From Roseomonas sp. KE0001 (lineage in GTDB: Bacteria > Pseudomonadota > Alphaproteobacteria > Acetobacterales > Acetobacteraceae): a stretch of 64,000 bases of DNA. The stretch lies in contig NZ_RCVQ01000007.1 in NCBI RefSeq assembly GCF_016107285.1, positions 186,001 to 250,000 of the forward strand. Direction: 5' to 3'. Positions 9,335 through 17,303 of the stretch are shown one piece after another (the first letter of the stretch is position 1; every line of letters begins with the position of its first letter). Below the pieces are notes generated by a model. The model worked only from the letters and a program-made list of their open reading frames with translations, was not told where the DNA came from and searched no databases. Both the position numbers and the translations under genes were made by a program.

Positions 9335-10249
9335 TCACTTCTCCGTCTGCACCAGGCCGCGCACGAACCATCGCTGCATGAGCACGACGATGGCGAGCGG
9401 CGGCAGCATGACCAGCAGCGCGCCGGCCATGACGATGTTCCATTCCGGCAGGCTGTCGCCGCGCGGCACCATGCGCGCGAGCTCGACCATCACCGTCGCG
9501 CGGTCGGGCTCCGTCGTCACCAGCAGCGGCCAGAGGTACTGGTTCCAGGAATAGACGAAGAGGATGGTGGCGAGCGCGGCCATGGTGGTGCGCGAGAGCG
9601 GCATCAGCACATCCCGCAGGAAGCGCAGCGGCCCCGCGCCATCCATCTTCGCGGCCTCCACCAGCTCCTCCGGGATGGTCAGGAAGAACTGGCGGTAGAG
9701 GAAGGTGCCGGTGGCGGTCGCGACAAGCGGCAGCACAAGCCCCACCGTGCTGTTCAGCATCTGCCATTCCAGGCTGATGCGGATGCCGGCCACGGCCTCG
9801 ATCAGCCCGGTCAGCCCGGTCACGTCCAGGATCGCCTGGAACGGCCGCAGCGCGTTGGCCGCCACCGCGTAGGTCGGCACGATGCGGACCTCCAGCGGCA
9901 GCATCAGCGTGATGAAGATGATCCAGAACACCACCATCCGCGCCCGCCATTCGAAGAAGACGATGGCGAAGGCGGCCAGCATGGCGAGCGCGATCTTGCC
10001 GATGGTGACGCCGAGCGCGACGCCGAGGCTGGTCAGGAAGCGCTGGGCGAAGTGGCCGCGCTCCCAGGCCGCCACGACATTCTCCCAGAGATGCGCGCCG
10101 GGCAGCCAGTTGATCGGCATGCGGTTGACCCCGGCGAGGTCATGCGTGGCGGCGACGAAGGCGAGCCAGACCGGCAGCAGCAGCGACAGCGCCGAGAGCG
10201 CCAGCAGCAGGTGCGTGGCCAGATCCAGCCAGGGGCGGCGTTCGACCAT
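9335..10249 (-). CDS. ugpE: CUT1 ABC importer inner-membrane permease (UgpE-like)
   Basis: A 304-residue permease with about six membrane segments. The ATPase-docking EAA loop is seen as EELVEAAKMDGAGPLRFLRD near residue 190. The long extracytoplasmic segment containing NWLPGAHLWENVVAAWERGHF before the second membrane span resembles UgpE more than maltose permeases. It is 12 nt downstream of ugpA and 3 nt upstream of ugpC, so it is cotranscribed. Together with UgpA it would form the channel for glycerol-3-phosphate or glycerophosphodiesters. Exact ligand is inferred from the set. Confidence 0.9.
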   Translation of the reverse strand: MVERRPWLDLATHLLLALSALSLLLPVWLAFVAATHDLAGVNRMPINWLPGAHLWENVVAAWERGHFAQRFLTSLGVALGVTIGKIALAMLAAFAIVFFEWRARMVVFWIIFITLMLPLEVRIVPTYAVAANALRPFQAILDVTGLTGLIEAVAGIRISLEWQMLNSTVGLVLPLVATATGTFLYRQFFLTIPEELVEAAKMDGAGPLRFLRDVLMPLSRTTMAALATILFVYSWNQYLWPLLVTTEPDRATVMVELARMVPRGDSLPEWNIVMAGALLVMLPPLAIVVLMQRWFVRGLVQTEK

Positions 10250-10261
10250 GATGCGTCCCCT

Positions 10262-11146
10262 TCAGCGGTAGTGCATCTTCCGCTCGACGAAGCGGAACTG
10301 GATGAAGGTGAGCGCGACGACCAGGCCCATCAGCACGATGCTCTGCGCGGCCGCGCCCGAGTAGTCGAGGCCTTTGAAGCCGTCGGAATAGATCTTGTAG
10401 ACCATGAGGTCGGTCGCGCGGGCCGGACCGCCGGCGGTCATGATGTCCACCAGGCCGAAGCTGTTGGTGAAGCTGTCGGTCAGGTTGATGATGACGAGGA
10501 AGAAGAAGGTCGGCGCCAGCAGCGGCATCTGGATGTCGCGCATGCGCCGCAGCGGCCCGGCGCCGTCCATCGCCGCCGCCTCGTTCAGCCCGCGCGGGAT
10601 GGATTGCAGACCCGCCAGGAAGAAGACGAAGTTGTAGGCGACGAGCTGCCAGGCGCCGGCCAGGATCAGCATGAGCAGGGCATGCGTGCCGTTCAGCGAC
10701 GGGTCCCACAGGCCCGGCATCATGGCGTTGAACAGGCTGAAGACGCCGGCGCGCGCATCGAAGACGAAGCGGAAGATCATGCCGATGGCGGGCGCGGCGA
10801 TGGCGTAGGGCCAGATCAGCGCCAGGCGCCAGCCGCGGCTGCCCGCCACCTCGCGGTCGACGAAGAGCGCCAGCAGCAGGCCGATGCCGATGGCCAGGGC
10901 CGAGGTCGCCACCGCGTAGAGGATGCTGATCCGCACCGAGGACCAGTAGTGCTGGCTCGAGAAGACCTCGGCGAAGTTCTGCCAGCCGACCCATTCCCGG
11001 CCGCCGCCCCAGGGCTGTTCCAGGGTGAAGGCCCATTGAAAGGCCTCCCCGGTCGGCCAGTAGAAGAAGACGAAGATGATGAGAAGCTGCGGCAGGACCA
11101 GCATCCAGGGCAGCCAGGGCGAGCGGAAGGTGGCGCGGCGTTGCAA
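10262..11146 (-). CDS. ugpA: CUT1 ABC importer inner-membrane permease (UgpA-like)
   Basis: A 294-residue permease with six predicted spans and the EAA loop GLNEAAAMDGAGPLRRMRD. The N-terminal segment LLIIFVFFYWPTGEAFQWAF matches the UgpA/MalF-type first span. The start is unusual: an in-frame TGA lies just upstream of a TTG at 11146, and no ATG occurs in frame before residue 15, so TTG is the best start, with only a weak GGGGAT ribosome site. A very strong GC stem-loop separates it from ugpB. A poor start plus the hairpin would give less permease than receptor, as is common for ABC importers. Confidence 0.88.
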   Translation of the reverse strand: MQRRATFRSPWLPWMLVLPQLLIIFVFFYWPTGEAFQWAFTLEQPWGGGREWVGWQNFAEVFSSQHYWSSVRISILYAVATSALAIGIGLLLALFVDREVAGSRGWRLALIWPYAIAAPAIGMIFRFVFDARAGVFSLFNAMMPGLWDPSLNGTHALLMLILAGAWQLVAYNFVFFLAGLQSIPRGLNEAAAMDGAGPLRRMRDIQMPLLAPTFFFLVIINLTDSFTNSFGLVDIMTAGGPARATDLMVYKIYSDGFKGLDYSGAAAQSIVLMGLVVALTFIQFRFVERKMHYR

Positions 11147-11177
11147 GCGAGGTCATCCCCGATCGGGTCAGGAGAGA

Positions 11178-11207
11178 GCCGCGCGGGGGGATGCCTCCCC
11201 GCGCGGC
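11178..11207. repeat. Perfect 11-bp GC stem-loop between ugpB and ugpA
   Basis: GCCGCGCGGGG (11178-11188) and CCCCGCGCGGC (11197-11207) form an uninterrupted 11-bp stem with an 8-nt loop, starting 7 nt beyond the ugpB stop in the minus-strand transcript. There is no U-tract, so it is more likely a 3'-end stabiliser of ugpB mRNA, or a partial terminator, than a full terminator, because ugpAEC follow directly. Confidence 0.6.
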
Positions 11208-11214
11208 GGCGGCG

Positions 11215-12552
11215 TCAAGGCAGGCTCTTGCCGCGATAGGTCTGCTCGAAGCGGCGGAGCAGCTTGTTGCCCTCGCTTTCGATGGCGTCCAGCGCCTGGT
11301 CCACCGTCTTCTGGCCGGCGAAGGCGGCCTGCATCTCGCTGGCGTAGAGGGCACGCACCTGCATGAAGTTGCCGAGGCGCAGGCCGCGCGAATTCTCGGT
11401 GGGCTCCGTCGCCAGCAGGGATTCGACGGCGATGTCGCGCCCGCGATTCTCGGGGCGGTCATAGAAGCCGCTGGCCTTGATGCCCTCGTAGCCGGCGCGC
11501 GTCACCGGGATGTAGCCGGTGTTCTGCGCCATGAAGAGTTCCTGCTGCGGCTGCGCGATGAAGTTCAGGAAGGCGGCGGCGCCCTTGTACTCCTCCGCCG
11601 GGCGGCCCTTCAGGACCCAGAGCGAGGCGCCGCCCACCATGCTGTTGGTGCGGCTGTGGCCCTCGTAGAGCGGCAGCATGGCCGGGGTCCAGTCCAGCCC
11701 CTGCTTCTGCGTCCGGGTGATCGCGGCGTGGTTGGCGATGGAGGACATCATCATCGCGCAGTCACCCGAGGCGAAGCTCTCCGGCAGGTTGCGGCCACCC
11801 TGCCGGGTGCGGACCTGGATCAGCCCTTCCTTGTACCAGTTGTACAGGGTGTTGGCGTGCTGGCGGAACAGCGGGGCGATCCTGATCTCGGCGTCGAGCC
11901 CGCCGAAGCCGTTGCCCTTCGTCGCCATCGGCAGATTGTGGATGGCGTTGAACTGTTCCCAGTGCTGCCAGGAATCGAAGTCGATCGCCATCGGGCAGGC
12001 ATGGCCCTGCGCCTTCAGCGCGCGCACCGCGCGCTCGACCTGCTGCCAGGTGGCGGGAGGCGCCTCCTGCCCGACGGCGCGATAGGCGTCGCGGTTCCAG
12101 TACATGACGGCGGTGGAGGAATTGAAGGGGAAGCTCAGCATCTCCCCCTTGCTGGTGGCGTAGTAGTTGCCGATCGAGGAGATGTAGTTGTCCCACTTCA
12201 CCGTGTAGCCGTTCTGGGCCATCAGCTCGCGCGCCGGCACGTACTGGCCGGAGAGCATCAGGTCGGTCGTGCCGACGTCATAGACCTGCACGATGGTCGG
12301 GTGCGCCTTGGCGCGGAAGGCCGCGATGGTGTTCTGCAGCGCGTCCTGATACTCGCCCTGGCCGGTGCAGACGATCTCGAACTCGGTCTGCGAGGCGTTG
12401 AAGTTCCGGCAGTACTGCTGCATCACCTCGCCGAGCTGGCCGGAGAGCCCGTACCACCAGTTGAACTTCTGCCGCTGCTCCTGCGCCTCAGCGCCCGTGG
12501 CGCCGAGAGCGATGGCCATCGCGGCGATCAGCGCCGTCCTGCGGAAATGCAT
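11215..12552 (-). CDS. ugpB: Periplasmic receptor of a glycerol-3-phosphate-type ABC importer (UgpB-like)
   Basis: The start at 12552 (MHFRRTALIAAMAIALG) has a good purine-rich ribosome site and gives a Sec signal ending near GAEAQ. The longer open frame upstream is a shadow of dpaL. The 445-residue protein has the UgpB-type opening QKFNWWYGLSGQLGEVMQQ, then YQDALQNTIAAFRAKAHPTI and VQVYDVGTTDLM. Later segments include MVGGASLWVLKG. These are family 1 receptors for sn-glycerol-3-phosphate. It heads the ugpBAEC block. The ribosome site lies in the 3' arm of a possible hairpin (12556-12585), which may control translation. Confidence 0.92.
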   Translation of the reverse strand: MHFRRTALIAAMAIALGATGAEAQEQRQKFNWWYGLSGQLGEVMQQYCRNFNASQTEFEIVCTGQGEYQDALQNTIAAFRAKAHPTIVQVYDVGTTDLMLSGQYVPARELMAQNGYTVKWDNYISSIGNYYATSKGEMLSFPFNSSTAVMYWNRDAYRAVGQEAPPATWQQVERAVRALKAQGHACPMAIDFDSWQHWEQFNAIHNLPMATKGNGFGGLDAEIRIAPLFRQHANTLYNWYKEGLIQVRTRQGGRNLPESFASGDCAMMMSSIANHAAITRTQKQGLDWTPAMLPLYEGHSRTNSMVGGASLWVLKGRPAEEYKGAAAFLNFIAQPQQELFMAQNTGYIPVTRAGYEGIKASGFYDRPENRGRDIAVESLLATEPTENSRGLRLGNFMQVRALYASEMQAAFAGQKTVDQALDAIESEGNKLLRRFEQTYRGKSLP

Positions 12553-12555
12553 GAT

Positions 12556-12585
12556 CCCGCTCCCCTTCTCCAGATCGGGGGCGGG
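12556..12585 (-). promoter_or_regulatory. Possible ribosome-site-sequestering hairpin before ugpB
   Basis: In the minus-strand transcript, CCCGCCCCC (complement of 12577-12585) can pair with GGGAGCGGG (complement of 12556-12564) at 8 of 9 positions. The 3' arm contains the GGGGAG ribosome-binding sequence 7 nt before the ugpB ATG. A second GGAG sits in the loop. Pairing would hide the nearer site. Whether it forms or is regulated is unknown. Confidence 0.35.
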
Positions 12586-12640
12586 ACTTAACGGCTTCGG
12601 GTGACAGAGGCTTTTCGGTTGCGTGACGCTCTGGAGACAC

Positions 12641-13843
12641 TCAGCCGGGCGGCGTGCCGACCAACTCCGCGTAAAGCGCCGGATCGGTGGCGCCCTCGGT
12701 GCCGAACAGCAGCACGCGGCTGTCGGCGGAGAGGCCCAGCGCGTCGCGCGCCGCGGGGTCGGCCACCGCCAGCAGCAGGCCGGCCAGGCCGGCGACGGCG
12801 CTCTCCCCCGCCACCACGGGCGGCGACTGGCGCGCCAGCAGCCGCATGCCATCCACCGCCGCCGCGTCCGGCACGGCCATGAAGGCGAAGGCCGCCCGCT
12901 CCAGCTCCTGCCAGGCGAGCAGGCTCGGCTCGCCACAGGCCAGCCCGGCCATCAGCGTGTGCAGGTCTCCGGTGACGGTGGACGGACGGCCAGCCTCGGC
13001 GCTGGCCAGCAGGCAGGCGGCCTGCTCCGGCTCGACCACGACCAGGCGCGGCACCGCCTCGCCGTACCGGGCGCGGGCCTGGGCGGAGACCGCCGCCGCC
13101 ACGCCGCCGACGCCGCCCTGGATGAAGATGTGCGTGGGCGGGGCGGGCAGCGCCGCCATGGCCTCCTCGGCCATCAGCCGGTAGCCCTGCATGACGTCGC
13201 GCGGAACCTCGGTATAGCCGGGGTAGGAGGTGTCGGAGACGACGAACCAGCCCTCCCGCTCCGCCGTCTCCGCCGCCACGCGCACGGCGTCGTCGTAGTT
13301 GCCCGGCACCACGCGGATCTCGGCGCCGTAGGCGGCGATGGCCTCGCGCCGGCCCGGACTGACCGCCTCGTGCACGAAGATGACACAGCGGGCGCCGCAG
13401 CGCTGCGCGCCCCAGGCGACCGAGCGGCCGTGATTCCCATCGGTGGCGCAGGTCACGGTGACGTCCGCCGCCGCGCCGGCATGCCGCCCCGCCATGAGGT
13501 CCGCCACGCTGGCCGATTGCGCCACGCCGCGCCGCGCCAGCCCCGACACCAGGAGCCGCGCCACGGCATAGGCGCCGCCCAGGGCCTTGAAGCTGCCCAG
13601 GCCGAAGCGCCCGCCCTCGTCCTTGTAATGCACCGCGGCGAGCCCTGCCTGCCGCGCGATGGCGTCGAGCGCGCGCAGCGGCGTCACGGCATAGCCGGGC
13701 CAGGCCGAGATCTCGGCGGCGGCGCGGCGGAAGCCGCTCTCGGGCAGGACCACCACGCCCGGCGTGCCGGGGTTGGGGTTCAGGAACAGGCGGAAGGGAT
13801 GCTGGGCGATCATGATGCCGGCCAGTCTGCCGGTATCGCGCAC
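12641..13843 (-). CDS. dpaL: Diaminopropionate ammonia-lyase
   Basis: A PLP enzyme of fold type II, 400 residues from a GTG at 13843. An ATG at 13813 would give 390 residues, but it has no ribosome site, whereas a weak GAGGCGG precedes the GTG. The motif VHYKDEGGRFGLGSFKALGG places the PLP lysine at K86. A glycine-rich phosphate loop occurs at IFIQGGVGGVAAAV, and CATDGNHGRSVAWGAQ is typical of threonine-dehydratase relatives. The enzyme converts 2,3-diaminopropionate to pyruvate and two ammonia. It lies 16 nt behind a thiamine-dependent oxidase-like gene and 88 nt before ugpB, so it may share their transcript. Pyruvate as product links it loosely to its upstream neighbour. Confidence 0.9.
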   Translation of the reverse strand: MRDTGRLAGIMIAQHPFRLFLNPNPGTPGVVVLPESGFRRAAAEISAWPGYAVTPLRALDAIARQAGLAAVHYKDEGGRFGLGSFKALGGAYAVARLLVSGLARRGVAQSASVADLMAGRHAGAAADVTVTCATDGNHGRSVAWGAQRCGARCVIFVHEAVSPGRREAIAAYGAEIRVVPGNYDDAVRVAAETAEREGWFVVSDTSYPGYTEVPRDVMQGYRLMAEEAMAALPAPPTHIFIQGGVGGVAAAVSAQARARYGEAVPRLVVVEPEQAACLLASAEAGRPSTVTGDLHTLMAGLACGEPSLLAWQELERAAFAFMAVPDAAAVDGMRLLARQSPPVVAGESAVAGLAGLLLAVADPAARDALGLSADSRVLLFGTEGATDPALYAELVGTPPG

Positions 13844-13859
13844 CGCCGTCCACGCCGCC

Positions 13860-15593
13860 TCAGCGGAACAGGTTGGTCCGCACCAGTTCCATCACGGCGT
13901 CGCCCCGGCCATTCATGACGGCCCGCGCGGTGTAGAGGCTGAAGCCCTTCATCTGCTCCAGGGTCAGCTTGGGCGGCATGGTCAGCTCCTGACGGTTCAC
14001 CACCACGTCCAGCAGCGCCGGGCCCGGATGCGCCAGCACGGATCGGACGGCATCCTCCAGCGCGCCCGGATCCTCGACCCGAAGGGCGAAGGCGCCGGCG
14101 CCGCGCGCCATGGCGGCGAAGTCCGGATTGACCAGTTCCACCCCCGTCTCCAGCAGGCCCGCCGCCTTCATCTCGAGCTCGACGAAGCCCAGCGAGCCGT
14201 TGTTGAACACCACCACCTTCACCGGCAGCCTCTCCTGCGCCAGCGTCAGGAAATCGCCCAGCATCATGGCGAAGCCGCCATCGCCCGAGAGCGTCACCAC
14301 CTGCCGGCCGGGAAAGGCCGCCTGCGCGCCGATCGCCTGCGGCAGGGCATTGGCCATCGAGCCGTGCACGAAGGAGCCGAGCAGGCGCCGGTGGCCGTTC
14401 ATGCGGAGATAGCGCGCCGCCCAGACGGTGGGCGTGCCGACATCGGCCGTGAAGACCGCATCCTCCGCGGCCTGCTCGCTCAGCACCCGCGCCAGGTGCT
14501 GGGGGTGGATCGGCGGCCTGCCGGCGCTGCCCTGGGCCAGCTCGTCCAGCTCCTCGCGCGCCTTGCGGTAGTGCTTCAGGCAGGCGTCGAGGTAGCGGCG
14601 GTCCTGCTTCACGGCGAGCCGCGGCAGCAGCGCCCGCAGCGTGGCGCCGACATCGCCGACGAGGCCGAGGTCGATCCGCGTGCGCCGGCCCAGATTCTCC
14701 GGCCGCAGGTCGATCTGCGCCACCCGGGCATCCTCCGGGTAGAACTGGCGGTAGGGAAAGTCGGTGCCGAGCATCAGCAGGGCGTCGCAGCCCATCATGG
14801 CGTGGTAGCCGGAGGAGAAGCCGATCAGCCCGGTCATGCCGACATCGTAGGGATTGTCGTATTCGACGAAGTCCTTGCCGCCCAGCGCATGCACGATGGG
14901 CGCCTTCAGCGCCTCGGCCAGTTGCAGCAACTCGGCATGCGCGCCCTGACAGCCCCGGCCGCAGAGCAGCGTCACCTTGCCAGCGCCGTTCAGCAGGTCG
15001 GCCAGGCGGTCGAGGTCGGTCTCCCCGGGGCGCGACAGGGGCGCCGGCGGCAGCAGCGCCTCGGCGGTCGCGCGCGCCGGGGCCGCCGCGGCCCGCATCG
15101 CCACATCCCCCGGCATCGCGACCACGGCGACGCCGCGCCGGCCGACGGCGGCGCGGATGGCCAGCTCCAGGGTGCGCGGCATCTGCGAGACATCGGAGAC
15201 GGTCTCGCAATAGACGCTGCACTCGCGGAACAGCGCCTCGGGCCGGGTCTCCTGGAAGTAGCCCGAGCCGATCTCGGGGCTCGGGATCTGCGCGGCGATG
15301 GCGAGCACGGGGGTGCGCGAGCGGTGCGCGTCGTAGAGGCCGTTGATCAGGTGCAGATTGCCCGGCCCGCAGGAGCCGGCGCAGACCGCCAGCCGGCCGG
15401 TGAGCTGGGATTCCGCCCCCGCCGCAAAGGCCGCCGCCTCCTCGTGCCGCACATGCACCCAGTCGATGCGCCCCTGCGCCCGCAGCGACTCCGTCAGCGC
15501 GTTGAGGCTGTCTCCCACCACGCCATAGATGCGCTCCACCCCGGCGGTGGCGAGGGTCTCGGCGAAGATGTCGGCGACGGTCGGCTGAGCCAT
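13860..15593 (-). CDS. poxB: Thiamine-diphosphate-dependent pyruvate oxidase/dehydrogenase (PoxB-like)
   Basis: The start at 15593 (MAQPTVADIFAETLATAG) follows AGGGAG by 8 nt and gives 577 residues, normal for PoxB. The thiamine-activating glutamate is E51 in VRHEEAAAFAAGAES. The cofactor motif GDGGFAMMLGDFLTL...NN lies near residue 425. SCGPGNLHLINGLYDAHRS and GSGYFQETRPEALF are PoxB-like rather than acetolactate-synthase-like. PoxB decarboxylates pyruvate to acetate and CO2, feeding electrons to ubiquinone at the membrane. The C-terminal membrane-binding segment of E. coli PoxB is not obvious here, so acetolactate or sulfoacetaldehyde activity cannot be excluded. It is the first gene of the long minus-strand run. 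Confidence 0.85.
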   Translation of the reverse strand: MAQPTVADIFAETLATAGVERIYGVVGDSLNALTESLRAQGRIDWVHVRHEEAAAFAAGAESQLTGRLAVCAGSCGPGNLHLINGLYDAHRSRTPVLAIAAQIPSPEIGSGYFQETRPEALFRECSVYCETVSDVSQMPRTLELAIRAAVGRRGVAVVAMPGDVAMRAAAAPARATAEALLPPAPLSRPGETDLDRLADLLNGAGKVTLLCGRGCQGAHAELLQLAEALKAPIVHALGGKDFVEYDNPYDVGMTGLIGFSSGYHAMMGCDALLMLGTDFPYRQFYPEDARVAQIDLRPENLGRRTRIDLGLVGDVGATLRALLPRLAVKQDRRYLDACLKHYRKAREELDELAQGSAGRPPIHPQHLARVLSEQAAEDAVFTADVGTPTVWAARYLRMNGHRRLLGSFVHGSMANALPQAIGAQAAFPGRQVVTLSGDGGFAMMLGDFLTLAQERLPVKVVVFNNGSLGFVELEMKAAGLLETGVELVNPDFAAMARGAGAFALRVEDPGALEDAVRSVLAHPGPALLDVVVNRQELTMPPKLTLEQMKGFSLYTARAVMNGRGDAVMELVRTNLFR

Positions 15594-15812
15594 GGCATGC
15601 ACTCCCTGAGAGGACCTTCCAGCCAACGCCGCCGGCGTCCCCGCGTTTGCATGGCCGGCAGGCGTTGCTGCAATGCAGCATGCACATCCTGCGGCCTGGA
15701 TCGGCGCGGGCCGCCCCTCCCGCCGGGCAGTCCTGGGTGGCACCGGGCGGCGGTTGCGCCACCCTGGCCGCTGGCCCAGAACCGGCGCCGAAGCAGGAAG
15801 CGGAAGTCCCCG

Positions 15813-17252
15813 ATGTCCGATACCGATCCGGCCCTGATGACGGCCGAGCAGCTCCTCGACCTCTATGCCCGCCGCCGCCTCTCGCCGGTGGAGGCGCTGC
15901 AGGCGGTGCTCGAGCGCGTGGCCCGCTACAACCCCTGGGTCAATGCCTTCGCCGTGCTGAACCCGCGCGCCCTGGCCCAGGCGGGGGAGTCGGCGGCGCG
16001 CTGGGCCGCCGGCCGGCCGATCGGGCCGCTCGACGGCGTACCGGTCACGGTCAAGGACGTGATGGACCTTCAGGGCTTCCCGACCCGGCGCGGCAGCAAG
16101 ACCACGGACCCCCGGCCCGCCGCCGGGGACGCCCCGGCCGTGACCGGGCTGAAGGCGGCCGGCGCCGTCATCTTCGGCAAGACCACCACCACCGAGTTCG
16201 GCTGGAAGACGCCGGGGGACAGCCCGCTCCACGGCATCACCCGCAACGTCTGGAATCCGCAGCGCACGGTGGGGGGGTCCTCCTCCGGCGCGGGGGCGGC
16301 GGGCGCGGCCGGCTTCGGGCCGCTGCATGCCGGCACCGATGCCGGCGGCTCGATCCGCATCCCGGCCGCCTATTGCGGGCTCGTCGGCCTGAAGCCCAGC
16401 CACGGCCGTGTGCCGCAATGGCCGCAGGACCTCTTCCCCGGCGGCTTCGGCCAGCTCTCCTGTGCCGGGCCGATGACCCGTTCGGTGCGCGATGCGGCGC
16501 TGATGCTGTCCGCCATGGCGCAGCCGGACCTCCGCGATCCCTTCTGCCTGCACGAGGAGCCGCGCGACTGGCGCGAGGGGATCGAGCGGGGCGTGGCCGG
16601 GCTACGTGTTGCCGTGGTGCGCCGGCTCGGCGCCGCGCTGCCGGTCGATGCCGAGGGCGAGGCGGCGGTGCTGGCGGCGGCGCGCCTGCTCTCGGAACAG
16701 GGCGCCCTGGTCGAGGATGCCGACCCCGACCTGCCGGACACCCGGGCGGCCTTCGGGCGGATCCGGGGCGCCGCCCTGGCGCGGCAGGTCGCCGCGACGG
16801 CCCCCGAGAAGCGCGCCCTGCTCGATCCCGGCCTGCTGGAGGTGGCGGGGCGCGAGGCCGGCCTGTCCGCCCTCGACCTCATGGCGGCGGAGGCGCTGCG
16901 GGCCGAGGCGGCCCACGCCATGGCGCGCTTCCACCAGCGCTACGACCTGCTGCTCTGCCCGACCACGCCGACCGCGGCCTTCGATGCCGACGCGCCGACC
17001 GTGAAGCCGGCCGAGGCGCTGTGGCGCGACTGGGCGCCGTGGACGCTGACCTTCAACCTGACGCGGCAGCCCGCGATCACCGTGCCCTTCGGCCTGGACG
17101 AGGCGGGCATGCCGCGCGGGGTGCAGATCGCCGCGGCGCAGCTGCGCGACGATCTCTGCCTGCGGGCCGCGCGGGCGCTGGAACTGGCCACCGCCCCGCC
17201 CGTCGCCCGGCCGGAGGCGCAGGCCTGCGCCGGTCATCACCACCATCATTGA
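15813..17252 (+). CDS. Amidase-signature hydrolase with natural C-terminal penta-histidine
   Basis: A 479-residue amidase (AS family). The catalytic triad is visible: K81 in GVPVTVKDVMDL, the cis-serine in VGGSSSGAG (S157 region) and the nucleophile S180 in GTDAGGSIRIPA. The family hydrolyses aliphatic or aryl amides; substrate not predictable. The start at 15813 was chosen because homology begins at TAEQLLDLYARRRLSPVEA and the long upstream frame is a shadow of poxB. A GGAAG precedes it. The protein ends AGHHHHH, five histidines encoded by mixed CAT and CAC codons directly before the stop. It is divergent from poxB and convergent with the kinase gene. Confidence 0.9.
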   Translation: MSDTDPALMTAEQLLDLYARRRLSPVEALQAVLERVARYNPWVNAFAVLNPRALAQAGESAARWAAGRPIGPLDGVPVTVKDVMDLQGFPTRRGSKTTDPRPAAGDAPAVTGLKAAGAVIFGKTTTTEFGWKTPGDSPLHGITRNVWNPQRTVGGSSSGAGAAGAAGFGPLHAGTDAGGSIRIPAAYCGLVGLKPSHGRVPQWPQDLFPGGFGQLSCAGPMTRSVRDAALMLSAMAQPDLRDPFCLHEEPRDWREGIERGVAGLRVAVVRRLGAALPVDAEGEAAVLAAARLLSEQGALVEDADPDLPDTRAAFGRIRGAALARQVAATAPEKRALLDPGLLEVAGREAGLSALDLMAAEALRAEAAHAMARFHQRYDLLLCPTTPTAAFDADAPTVKPAEALWRDWAPWTLTFNLTRQPAITVPFGLDEAGMPRGVQIAAAQLRDDLCLRAARALELATAPPVARPEAQACAGHHHHH

Positions 17253-17257
17253 CGGTC

Positions 17258-17303
17258 CCGGCGCCGGGAGGCGGTCCGCCGGACCGCCCGCCGCCGGACC
17301 GCC
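17258..17303. terminator. Hairpin cluster between convergent genes with alternative stems
   Basis: GGCGGTCC (17270-17277) and GGACCGCC (17281-17288) form a perfect 8-bp stem with a 3-nt loop. The 11-nt word GCCGGACCGCC occurs twice (17278-17288 and 17293-17303), so the left arm can pair with either copy. A separate palindrome CCCGGCGCCGGG lies at 17258-17269. This fits a bidirectional terminator between the amidase and kinase stops; no U-tract is present. Confidence 0.5.

Noticed and set aside
8315-11239. 974-codon plus-strand open frame across the ugp operon
   Set aside because: It is antisense to ugpC, ugpE and ugpA, its translation is His/Gln/Arg-rich without domains, and it is explained by third-position GC of the real genes.
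17234-17252. Vector-derived His tag
   Set aside because: Flanking sequence is continuous native chromosome with a convergent gene and terminator-like hairpins; only five histidines and mixed codons.
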